64,000 nucleotides of DNA, taken from the NCBI RefSeq assembly GCF_036370855.1, contig NC_088130.1, forward strand, positions 67,184,941 through 67,248,940. The letters run 5' to 3'. The translations under genes were made by a program, and so were the position numbers. The DNA comes from Dromaius novaehollandiae. Its lineage: Eukaryota; Chordata; Aves; Casuariiformes; Dromaiidae. Under the pieces are notes generated by a model. That model had not been told where the DNA came from. It did not search any database and was given only the letters and a program-made list of their open reading frames with translations. Positions 10,101 through 22,600 of this stretch are shown here, in pieces (positions within the stretch are counted from its first letter, which is position 1; the number at the start of each line of letters is the position of its first letter).

Positions 10101-13100
10101 GGGTTTATTGGTGCATAAAGAACTACTGGGAAAGCAACCAAGCCTTTGGTGAGAACCATTAGTTAAAGCTGTCAACAGTATTTATATGGGTTTATAGGCT
10201 ATATTCTTGCTGTGCGTGCAGCAAGAGAGTCCCTAAAAAAAGAAAAAAGGAAAAAAAAAAAAAAAAAGGAGGGAAAAATAAAGGACTAGAGCCAGAATCC
10301 ACCAGAGCACGGTGAGCCCCGGCTGACTTGTTGAATTATAAAAGACTTGCTGCAATACCAGAGAACAAAATTTGGCTCTTTTAGATCCTAACTCACCCGT
10401 AGCCTTTTGCTGCTAAAGCTTGTACAGCACTTGATCTGCAGTAGTCACATTACTTAAGGCAAGGGAAGAATATACCTTTTCTTTAGGTCGCTAAATCCAG
10501 CCACCCTGTACCCAGGCATCATGCGACAGGACTGACATATCCCAAAGCAACGTTTCTTCTGCTCTCCTTCCCCAGGCAGTGAAGCCCCTCGTTTCAGGAA
10601 AGGCCATTTTTAGATATAGGCTGCTCTGCATTTACAGGTAGAGAAGTCTGGAAATGGGATAAATCCCCTCGTCCTGCCTCGATAAGGCGAGGCCGCCCCA
10701 CAGAAAGCCTCTACCCTCATCCATTCCCCCCATGCCACGAGCAGGGCCCTTTCAGGCTCTCCTGGCAGCAAAATATCCAGTGTCTGCCCTGTAGCAGAAC
10801 TGAAATTATAGCAAAGTACTGCAGGATTTTTTTTCTTCTTAATTATGTAGTAGCTCAGGAATTTTCCCCTGCTCCTGGACAGTTGCTTGAAAATACTCAG
10901 CCCAGCTTGCCATACACATACAGGATGTCTCCTTTGGAAAATAAGTGTATTTAGCACCCCAGCAGTCAATACTAAAGGTTTCCTTATTGGAGTCACTTCA
11001 TTTCCCTCCCACATGCGTGAGCGATGTGCAGAATTGGGAGAAGAGGTGCCGTGGGAGCCACTGGCCCGTGTTGCAGCACGGGTCATTACAGACGTACACC
11101 AGACCTCGTGGTGCTGATGGAGAGCTTTGCTTTTTCTTCCAGCTGCAGCTGGTATTCATTATTTTTTCCCCAAAAAAATTAAAAAAAAAAAATTCTACTT
11201 GTGCATCTGCATTGCAATCCCATCGGCCCACGAGCTCACCGAGCAGCAGTTTGGGATATTGGGGCAGAGAGTCCAATCCGTCTCCAAAAGGTTTCACGCG
11301 CCCGCGGGCTTCGGTGGGAGCGCGCTGCCTTCAAGCGCATGGACATAACGGCCTCTGCTGGCAAAAACGGGGTTTAGCCGAGGGAAATGTTTTTATAGCA
11401 AAACGCAGGAGCTGCTAGAGGTGGTGCTGGGAGAGGAGCCACCATCCCCAGTGCCAGGGCCCTCCGGCTTCTCCGCCGCAGGGACCCGCTTGCAAACCCG
11501 GAGCCCCGGTTTCTACTACAGCATCTCCATCTCCAGAGAACCTGCTTTAGCCAAGGTCCTAAGCAAAAGCCTTAACCTGCGATTAAGCACGAGGGCTCTG
11601 ACCCTTGCAAAAGGAGGATGTGATCCCTATCGATGCACAAATACCATTAGGAGCCAAACTTCAGGAAACGCCAAACCGAGACTTTTTTTTTAAACCAAGT
11701 CACTCAAGAATAGATGGAAAACTACAATGCCCTCCTCTACTATGCTGCTTTTCCATGGGACTGCCCTTTCCTCTGATCTTGAGGGCACCTACCAGACTCC
11801 GGGATCTACTCCAGGTATCTACACCTGGCAAGGTTCATTAGCAGTTATGCATGCACTAACCCATTAAAACTTATTCACAGACATGAGCTATTTTAAAAGC
11901 TACAAGCCAAGGCAGAACCAGTATCTTCATGCTGCTGGTATAAAACAGCTCCCTTGCAAGAACAAATGTGTAATGCTGGCAAAAGATATGCCTTTTTTTG
12001 TTGTTTTTGACATAATCAATTTAATTCACAATGTTTAAGCTAAGCTAAGAATTAATTAGCAACAATTAAAAATAGATTGAACTGTGATTATGGCTTATCA
12101 TGTGTCCTTAGAAAGTCATGCTGAGCCCACGCATACTCAGCAAATACAAGATGCTCAAAATCTCTATCTGCTGCTTTTTGCATGAACAGAGGCATCTCAA
12201 AGCTTACAGAAAGCATCATACTCGATTATCAAGGGAGCTGTGCAACACGGATTTGGAAAGAATATAATCCAAGTCGTCATCTTCGAGGGAGCTTTGCAAC
12301 ATGAGAAAATGTGAAAGGCACTAGCTGCCTTTTCACTTGCTTCTCCGACTGCCTTTTTGGAGAGCAAGGGAAAATTAGCCCTGCAGAGACCACAGATTTC
12401 AAGTGGACATAGATGCACTCCAACGCATAAGGGACCAGACTGCCAGCTGCTTTAAACAACTTAGAAGTAGTTACTTCTGTTTATCCCAGCTGTGCAGCCA
12501 GCCCTAATTAAGGTGTGAGCTACAATTAATAATAAGGCATGTGGTTTCCCATTAGGAGGATTTTCCCTTCGAGACTCGCCATTCGAGCCCTGCTGATTCC
12601 AAAAGGACGAGAGATTTGGCCCCAAGACTAGTTCATCTGTTCCTTTTGAATAGATGAATTCCTTGTGCAGGACTTTAAGTCCACCCAGGAAGGGGTGACC
12701 TAACTCTGACATATCTATTTTGCAGAAGGCTATAAAATCTGGTCTTTTTAAAAAGACCGTGATTCACATTAGCTTTAAGGATTTCAAAGGATACTTTTTC
12801 CCCCCCTTGAAGAACACCGCAGAGAAGAGGCTGAAGCAGAAGCACCCAGATGATGGGGGCACCAGGAGAGAAGCAGCTGGCTTTGAGCACCGCAGCAAGG
12901 CCAAAGCAGGCAGCTTTGCAAGGAATCAGGCACAGTGAGATTTATAGTATGAGCAGAAACATCGATGCTTGGGTTTACAAGCCCTCTGCACCCTGGGCTG
13001 CTGCAGGGGGAGGACATTAAAAGCTCAGCCTGATGCTCTCCACCGAGCACCCAGCGCAGGACGGGGCTGCAAGGGCAGGTTTAGAGAGCACCAGGGCGGG

Positions 13101-14415
13101 CAGATCATTCCACCTGAACTTACCTTCTCACTTAGTCTGGCAGAAGAGCACACAGCAAATAGACCATGCGGCTGCATTAGGCTAGAGTGCACAAAAATAG
13201 GGTTTCCGTGTCAAAGGCTATAAGAAACAATGTCAAGAGGCCAGAAACGTCAACCGCCTGCAGCCCTTGCTAGTGCAGGGGTTGGCCACAGACGCCTGGA
13301 GACATGCAGAAAGACGGGGGGGAAGAGGAGAGGGGAAGTCAGCCGGTGCTTGCCACCTGTGTTTCACCCAGCATCCCTCAGCTCTTCCCGCATCCCCCAG
13401 CGGCACCTTCCAGGGGAGCGCGGCGGTGGTGGACCCCACCAGGAACACCAAGCAGAGCAACCACCCGCTCCCCGTGCACACCGACGACAGCACTCCTCCC
13501 TTGGATTAAGAATAAAAACACCTCCCCTTTTAGGAAAGCACCTTAATTAATGGCACTCGTTAGGTAACAAGCCAGGGAACTAGGTGATCGAATTGCTGAA
13601 GGACACAATGGCAGGAGAGGTAACGGGCCAAAAGCCAGCGTGGCCAACAAGGAGAAACCTCTTTCCTTTATTACGGGAGAGGTGAGGAAGTCAAGCATGA
13701 ACAGGGCACCACTAGAGAAACCAGAGATGCTAGGCAAGTACTAATTATCCAGATGAGTCCGTTATACCTATTGCTGCCATGCACTACCCAAGGGATATGG
13801 GACAGGTCTCCCAGCAGTGCCTTGGGACCAAGCGGTCCAGAAGATTTAAAGGTTTCCCTGGGCCAAGTGCCACCTAGAACAAGTTCATAATTTTAGGAAG
13901 GGCATGGAAAGGAAAGCCTACCAGCTAGCGATTTGCTGCAGGAAATCACGAGCGATTAAAATCCAAAAAACCTTTCACTAGAAGATGTTGCAGTCAATGA
14001 AAGGCTGGTTTAACTAAGAGCTACAAAAATTATTTAAAATCCTCAGACTATTTTGTAGCATTAGATGCCCAGGGAGGATTAGTTATCCTGGCCAAGAGGG
14101 AACCTGTCCAGACTGTGTTCAGGGAAACAACTGAGGATCAGGCAGGGCAACTGTTTTATGAAATACCCTGTTGCCATCATCTCCATTAAAAAAAAAAAAT
14201 TTAAATAAAACACAAACAATCATGACGCAGACACACAGCCTTAGTCATTTTTCTGTGCGTCTCTGGGATATTACATGGTCTTAGCATCAGAAGTACGTTA
14301 TGGAATGAGTGTTTAATATAAGCTTAGAAATAGAAAGAAGTTAGGAGCACAATCAGTCTAGGACACTGACTCTAAAGAGACTTCATTTAACCCAAAGTGA
14401 GGCTTTGAGGGAAAA

Positions 14416-14418
<3 letters not shown>
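7183..14418. other. Intergenic, upstream of LOXHD1 exon 1
   Basis: No supportable gene. The first 400 bases are strongly purine-rich on the minus strand (G and A runs at 7188-7204) and should contain the LOXHD1 leader and promoter, but no clear TATA box or CpG island is visible. Poly-T lies at 7940-7955 and poly-A at 10251-10267. GC-richer patches with several CpGs occur near 8160-8360, 9850-10060 and 11270-11500. The open frames there have no recognisable domains and overlap others on the opposite strand. An AT-rich stretch near 11990-12100 looks like the sort of DNA often conserved in vertebrates, but that cannot be judged from one sequence. Confidence 0.5.
12741..12758. repeat. Perfect 18-bp palindrome
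   Basis: ggtctttttaaaaagacc is its own reverse complement with no loop. It is an isolated intergenic palindrome. It could be a symmetric protein-binding site, but nothing nearby supports that over chance. Confidence 0.8.

Positions 14419-14459
<41 letters not shown>
14419..14459. repeat. (AT)n microsatellite, about 20 units
   Basis: An uninterrupted AT dinucleotide run preceded by eight A residues and followed by acacacacaaa. It is the longest simple repeat in the window and is likely length-polymorphic and able to form a cruciform. Confidence 0.97.
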
Positions 14460-14462
<3 letters not shown>

Positions 14463-16589
14463 ACACACAAATGTAAGTGTAAGAATGGTATTACCTATTC
14501 CCATCTATTATTTCTCACCCCATCCCAAGGGGCCCTGGCAGCCCACGCTGTAGCAGTCAGTGGAAGTGAGACTGCCCAGAGACAAGCGAGTCCAACAAGC
14601 CAGGGCTGGCAAATGAAAGGGAATTGGAGAAATGCAAATGTGTGTGTGTGTTTGTTTGTTTTTGTTTTTAAAGTTCAGCTGTCAGTACATCTCTTTTTTA
14701 ATTGTCAGGCTTAATAACTGTTGGTTTTATCTGTAATGCAGATCTTGGTGCTGGGATTTAGTTTTAGAACAATAAGTAACATGGCAGTGTATGATTAAAG
14801 TTCTCCTAATTCACAGAAGAGACCACACTAGAACAATATATCCAACACGGGAAATATACTCTTTCATTTAGGACAGAATTGAAATTACTTTTGGATACAT
14901 CTAACCCCTTCAAAATTGGAATTCAAGCAGTCGCACTGAAACCTTGTTTGGTTTTCATATTTGGGAACAGAAACCCTATTTCATGCATACCTCCAAGGGA
15001 AAGTGTTACCGCTATCCAAAACAGCATTAAGATTTAATGCAAACACAGTAATTCAGCCTTTTAAAATTCAATAATGACTCCTCTGGTTTGACATATAGTG
15101 AAGCTGATTGCAGAACTACCATTAACTTCAGTGATTTGGCTGCAAGCTTCCTGACAAATTCAAAATTACATCCAGATCACACATCATTTATGATGATGTA
15201 AGCTATTATACAGTAAACTAAAATCAAAACGAGCAGATGTTTCTACTGCTCTGTTTATTTAACATTATACAACTAAAGAACACTATTTTTAATTTTTTAT
15301 TTAAACCTACACACGCAGACTGCTAAATCTAAATATGTGTAATATTTAATACAAACTCTATGATCCCTAAGAGAATTTACCACTGCTGGTGAATCCAATA
15401 CCACTATTGACACTAGCAAGCAGAAATAAATGTTTGCAGAGTTCAGACCCGTAATCGATATAATGACTGTTAAATGGACAGACCCTGATGCATCTCCTCC
15501 AGCTTTAACCAAGCTATACCTCTGCGAGAAAAGAGCCAGGATCTGCGTATCAGACTCTGGTATTAGAGAACAGAATAGCAGCAATAATTAAGGCCCTGAT
15601 CAATGATTAAGGCACAGATCAGCTCAAGTTTTATCGCTGTATAACAGCCAAAGTCCTGCCTATTTTACAAATGATGATTTACTCTAAGACAGCTGTCGTC
15701 AAGGTAATCAGCATCAGAGAAACCTCTGCACATAGCCACATCAGAAGAGGCCTTTCCCCAAAGATGGGCGAGATGCTGGGTTACTAGGACAAGGGTAGGA
15801 GCGTGGCCAAGACCCTGAGCAGGTCTCAGCAGCCGAGCTGGGAATGGACCCAGCTCCGACACTGCTACTTGCTCCTCTCCAGTAGCCCTCAGTCACCAGC
15901 AAAAAATAGGCATCCTCCCTCCAAAAAATAATAATAACAATGAAGTTTCCTGCCTTCATGCATCTTTTGTTGCCTGCGGCCCCCAGGCACAGGGGAACAG
16001 CCTCAGAGGGAAAATAGTTGCTATCTAAGGAGAAAAGTGCCACCAAAATAACGCAGGATTCAAGCAGTGGTGGCACATGAACAGAGCGGTCATGAGCCAA
16101 TTTAAGCTGCACACAAGATGAAGGCTTTCAGCCGTCAGAGCAGGGAGGCTCTCAAACAGCCTCCCCAAAGCAGAAGTAGTCCCACATGTGGATTGCATAG
16201 GGGCTTGGGACCTCCACGGATCAAGTACTTCTAGTCCCAGCTGTGGCACAACAGTGTGCTGATGCACGTGGTCCCTTCCAGCCCTTCTAAAAATAATCAC
16301 TTTGTCAGCAGGTGACATTATCGTGGTATTTCGCAAAATAAATACTCCGTAGGAGGCTCAAGGGCTGCTCTTCCCAGGCTCCAGCATTACTGATTTCCCA
16401 GCCACCATCTGTCTTGGCAGCACTGAGCCTTCCCTCAGGCCTGCTTCAGCAGTCGCTTACTTCTGCAAAGGTCAAAAATCCTACAAATACTTTACACATC
16501 TGCTAACGCCCAGTAGTGGACCAAGAGTTGCACAGCTACTCTCATCTTTAAACCCTAGAGATATAAAAACACTAATAATGACGCCGCTG

Positions 16590-16660
16590 CCCACACAGGG
16601 GACTCAGAGAGGCAAGGGCAAATGTCTTGCCTAAAGCCTGGGGCAGAGCTAGCATCCTCT
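16590..16660 (+). mobile_element. MIR-like SINE relic
   Basis: Words resembling the MIR tail appear in order: cacacaggggactcagagagg, caaatgtcttgcctaaagcc, ggggcagagctagcatc. Recognised by eye against the known gaggctcagagagg / gacttgccc / ggcagagct pattern. Very diverged. Confidence 0.45.
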
Positions 16661-19600
16661 TCCAGTGCACGATGCTGCCTCTGCTGTTAAGACAACTATT
16701 TCTTTGCAGAGCACCTTGGAAGTGAGACCCACTGAGCACTGGGCATCCTTCCTTGAAGATTTGGGTGTCAGCATAATGCATCAGCCATTGACCACACTGC
16801 AGCTGAAAATCTTGCCCATTAGCTCTGCTCTAACCACAGAAAGGCGTTGAGAACAGCTGCAGATCTGCTGATATTTTTTTTCCCCTTTTTTAACTAAAGC
16901 AAAGTTGTGGTTTTGGGGTCCTGCATAAATGCCTGCTTTCTCTTCATCTTGTCATCCTTTCAAACACTAATCACCCCCAGCTTACAGTTCTGGGATAGTC
17001 CCCAGGTAAGAGCTGACTCTCCAAAGACCTGTTGTTAGGAAGGACCTGAAGGAAGCCTTCTGCAGGACTTCCACAGACTAGAAACACTATCAGCCTACAA
17101 AACCCACCCGGACTGTGGTACTCCACTGCAAGTGCCACCTCCTGGCATCCTATTTATGAGGTCTGCTTGCACAGCTGCAGATGAAGAGGTTGGCGATTCC
17201 CTCCAGGAACCACAGGAGGATCCCTCTGGAAGAAGACAAGCTGCTCCTGGTCTTCAGGGCCTTCAAAAGCAGCCCAAAGCCATCAAGATTTATGAACCGT
17301 TTCCTTGGCTCGTCCTTCTGTCTTTGGCAGGCAGCGCAACGGTGGCTGGAGGCTGTCCTGGAGAGATGTCATCCAGCAAGTTTGTTTCTCTTTTCTGGGG
17401 ATCTTATTCACACTGAATCTCAAAGTTGCCCCGTAGCGTTGCCGACCTCACACAATTTCCCCTTCCTCCTCTCAAGGACCCTTGTCTCGAAGAAGAATTA
17501 AGGCTTTGCAGCAAACTAGCATAGACAGGGACTGAAAGAAAGTTAACTTTTGGCCTACATTTCTTCACTCAGACTACCTTATCATTGATGCAAGGATGGA
17601 GGGGGAAAAAAATAAATCACCAGCAAAAATTTTTGCTAAGAGAGTTATTTTGTTTAGAAAACTTCTGCCAAGGAGGATTAGAGACATTGTTAGAGGCTGC
17701 CAAGAAACAAGAGGGTGTATACATCTCCCTGGGAAAGGATAAAAGTAAAATAATTGCAGCTGAATTTGCCCAGATAACACAAAATAAATACAAAACTTTC
17801 TATTAAGCTGACATAAAAACAGAAAAGCTCTTCAAGTTTCAGGGATCCAGACCTAACCCAAGAAATATTAATACCCCTTATACATCTGGGCCATGGATTT
17901 ACTTTCATGCTGTCATAGTTGATCTAGTTATTTCTTGCAGGACATGCCACTTGCTATACTTTATCTGTATATGCTGCAAGTGGCTGTAAGCATGCAAATA
18001 ATCTTCCTCAGGACCAACCACATCACTTGAAACTCCTCCCCAGTATCCTCTATGCTGTTTGTCCACAGATGCCTCCATCCCCAGCCTACAAGAGCTCCCC
18101 ATCTAGTTACAGTGAATGGGGTGTCAATGCTCAGTTCTGCCTGTAAGATCAGCAAACCAGAAAAACAGCCCATTTTCATCTTTATTTCTGAGCTCTGTTG
18201 ATTTCCCTGCCCTCTCTGATATCAAATCATCCTCTACTATTATATATTGAATGAGCCATCCAGACATAAAGCATCTTCTCTGTGTCAAGAGCGAACACAC
18301 TTGCCTATCTTCTCCTAGCAGAACTAATTTGGTAACTCCTGTGTTATGGTGCTGGTGAATGGCAATCCAGCTCTACCACTTATCTGCACTGACACTTCTA
18401 TCTACAGTGGCAAACAGCTACATTTTGATCTGGTTATCCCAGGTCCTGATGCCCCTATAGCATGGGGACGTGCTAGATTGGATGGTAGCATTCATAGCTG
18501 TAGGTAAATAGTTTTTAAAACATAACTTCCAGTGTTGGAGACATCATCACAGTCACAAGAATAGTTTGCCACTTCCACTGGTCAAAATCTCCCATTCATT
18601 CTTCCTGGAATTTGCCTAACTATAACTTCCAGCTATAACTTCACAACTTGCTGGATGCCTGCTAGATGGAGGCATTACTGAGTTTGGTTCTCCATGAAGG
18701 CACTGGCACACAACAACCACCACGAGTCAAACTCAGATTCTTGATTTCTTAGCTTTCAGGCATATTTTTCAAGTTTTTAATCATTCTCCTTTGAACTCTC
18801 CAATGTTTTGTATGTATCACGTTGAGGCTATTCCAGGGGCATTACATCAGAGCCACACAGGGCTGTTCCCACTCTGGTCCCCCTGGTTAGACAGTCACAC
18901 TTTCCACCAGTGCTTCAGCAGGAGCTCACCATCAGCAGATTACCCACAATAGTCCTTCACTTTCCCATCAGTCGCTTCTTCTCTTGAAAATGCTTCATTC
19001 TCTAAGCACACCCTGCGCTCCCTGCTTCTATACAGCCAGATGCTTGTTCCTATGAAAGCGAAGAGCAGATGCCTATCACAACTTGTAGCATGGAGATACA
19101 TTGTCCCATCATCCTTTCTAGCGTTTGCCCTCTTTTATTTTCTCATCTCCGATTCCGTTCTTCTACTGCACATTCTTCTGCGAATCACTATTTCATGTTT
19201 TCTTCCAGGCAAAGGACAGGAACATTAAGCAACACATGGCTCAGAATCGGGCACCAGAGAAGCATTACCAGTCAGGGAAAACTCCGTGGCCACCAGGACA
19301 TTTGGCCCATTTTTAACCTGACTATATATCTGTGGAGTTGTTTTGTGTCACTGCATGTATCCATCAGAGAAAGGGATTTTTCAGCCCATGAACTGTAGAT
19401 CAAGAGCCAAAAGCCCCTAACTGAAAACCTGTCTCAGAGTTTGGACTCTCCCAGCCAGCTTTGCTTCCAGTCCTGGCCTACTTCGCACGCAGAACTAACT
19501 GGGAGAAATCCCTACTGCTCCATGCATCTGAGAAGCGCTGTGTTACCATGTAGCTCAACTTCAAAAACAAGAGCAGAGTGACACGGTTACTCGTATTTGC

Positions 19601-22600
19601 TACCAGCTAAAAGAAAGGGGCAACATGACAGGACCAAAGATGCTTCTAGGATACTTCAGGACACAAGGGTCAACAGCAGCTGGAACATACGCACAAACAT
19701 GAAGGAAAGAAACCAGGAGTAACTCAGCCCTGCTGGTGCTGCCTTTGCAAGGGGCTATAATACACCAAGGATGAGCGGGAAATAACAAGACAGAAGTACA
19801 ATATTGAGCAGCCGGAATAATTTGCTACAGAAGATTTAGAGGGCACCTTTATGAGAAGAGATGAAGAGGGAAATGTTATGACCACATCACTGTTCTGGGA
19901 GCCCTAAGTCAGTCATGATCCATGCTAAGGCTGGCTCTGCCAACTAGCTGAACTGAAAAGCAAACGGAAAGCAATCTAATTCCCAGCATTTTCTAGGGGG
20001 AAAAGGCTCAGTTCAGAAAGCACTTCAGCAGTGATCAATTCTGTGTGTAATTAGACCCACAGGGTAAAATCCTGGCTTTAATGGCCATCTCTACTGACCC
20101 AGATCAAGCAGGGTTTCACCTGTTGGACTTCATGAGCGCTTAGAGGCATCCTTGAATCCAGACATGTCACCTCTAAGGAGTAAGGAACAGAGAAAGCGTT
20201 CGTGCAATTTGTTCCTGCTCCCATCTCAAAGAAGTCACACGGGGCTTCTCTCTCTCTCTCGTAGAAAGACCTTGGCTCTGCCAGGTTCCTCCTTCCTGGC
20301 TAACCCAGGAGCCAGGCTTGGTGGTGCTATTCCCAGGGAAGTCCATGCTTCTGGAGCCCATTAGTGCATCAGACCTCAGGGTCTGAACCTATATTAGGGA
20401 TTTCAGTGACATCAGAGCTGTTTAAAAAAAACCAGTAAAACATTGTCCCAAAATTCAACAGCTTAGCTCCAACACACAAGGGACAAATCATGCTGCTATT
20501 TAAATGGCATATATCTTTTCTTGAGAAGCTACAAAGCAGAATAATTCAAATTTACAGTTAATAAAGGGCTTGTGAAAGCATAAGTCTTCTTGGTCATTTG
20601 TCAGAGGCTTGTAGGATTTACGACTGCACCACTTCATGTGCAAATAAATAAAGAGAAATAAAGCAATAAAAGCACAAAAGGCTCCTCACCCCATTACAGA
20701 TTTACTGCCAGGATTTTCAGCACAGCTCTGCCCTCATCACCAGGGCCAGATCTTCAAAGCTGTAGCGCTCTGCACTATTTCATTTAAATTATTAAACAAT
20801 AAACCTCTTATTTCACACTGCAGCAACAGCCGATGCCCTCAACATCCCTATGGACTTAGGGAAGTTTATTATAACATGAGCTACCAAAACATGACCTAGC
20901 ATTTTAGTTCACATTTATTAACTTAGGTAATTTCAGTTCTTCTGTGGGTGAAGCTGTAGTGGGGGAATGAATAGGGCACTTTGCTGATTTGCTTTGTGCT
21001 GATTGAGGCATATTCTTACAGATATCCTCCACCTGCATTACAGAACAGCACTCATTTTTGACCTCGTGTGTTTTCTCCTGCAGAGGATAACAGGGTGAGA
21101 CTGCGAAGGGCAAGCAGAATCCCTCAGCCAACGCGGTGCTCGTGTAGGTTTTCTACCTGGCTATGAAATGTTGGCTTCAGGCTCAAGACAAATGGCAACT
21201 GTTTACAGCATTTCTTTGCATGCCTCCAACCTCAATGTCAGGACATTTTATCTGCATATTATAACTACTTTTTCTTTGTAGAGATAAAAGGAGCTTTAAA
21301 TGAGATTTGTTTTTTGGCTCTGCAATTCTGGGGACAAAAAAAAGAAATTATTATAGCTTCTGGATAAACCTCAAACTGATGCTCTTGGGTCTTGTTTGCA
21401 CAGTTTCTGGAGGCAGAGAAAAGAGGGTCACACGCATCCACAGTTTGGAGCATAAAAGACAAAAGATGAAAATCTTTATCCTACCAGCACACCCACCAGC
21501 AGACCGAAGCTCTTTTCTCCCCTGCATTGCAACTTATCTCACTCTCATGCTGCCCAGCCTGTTTCTTCTTCAGCTCCTGATTGCAGATTGCTTAATCAAC
21601 CCTGTTGGGAAAGAAAACTTTCTTCCTGAGGTCTCAGATGTGCCACCTTAGGCAGCCAGGAGGGAAGCCAGTGTGCACCAGCCAGCACTTGGGCATTTAA
21701 GTGCCAGAGCCAGTCAGCTGAGACCTATTGCAGACTTAATGAGGGCTTTAAAGAAATATGAAGCCAGCAAGGACCTGTCAGTCTCTGAGACATGGAGGGA
21801 AGATGATAACAGGGGGGAAAAAAAAAAAAAAAAAAAGATTATAATTGCACTTTGAGCTGACCTGCCATCACAGGGTTTACCCATAGTTGTACAAGGGAAG
21901 AAAAGAAAAAATATTTTGTTTAAGTTAACATCAGTATGAAGAATGGTAAAAGCATCTTCTCAAAGTGTAGCTCAGATTCATTTGATGGATTCCATCCTAT
22001 ATAACTAAGACTATCTTGTGTCTTGAAGTTAAATGGACCATGAGGTATTATTTTGCTTTTCGGTATCCACACTTGCTGGATTTGCTCAGTATTCCCTACC
22101 CGAGCACTGAGCCACCGTCTCTGCTTCCAGCTGTAATTCCTCTTGCCTGGCACAGGAGCTCTTCACACCTCTCTGAACGACAGATTTCATCCCTTTTTCC
22201 TGAGCATTTTCTGCTTGGGCAAAGGGATAAATGGATGATTGGAAAGAACTGCCCACGACGGCCAGCATCAGACCGAAAGGCAGTTCATTGTTGCTTTGCA
22301 ATAGGAACAACGCTGGGCCAGCGGAAAAGTCTTAGGAAAATCTGATCCAGACACTTTGGTCTGAGGACACCACCCACAGTTCTTCCTCAGCTCACAGCTC
22401 GCCAGATGCTCTTTCTTTTTAGAAAGGAAAAGTTTCCACCGGAATTTTAAAAGTCCAAAGCCTATTATTTCACATATGAATCGCAAGCAAAGGGGAGGAT
22501 GAGAGAGAGATTCCAAAAGCCAAGCTGAGTTGGACTACAGAGGTTAATAAGGAATAAGATAAATCGCAACAAGAATTTCCTAAACACAGAGGGTGCCCAA

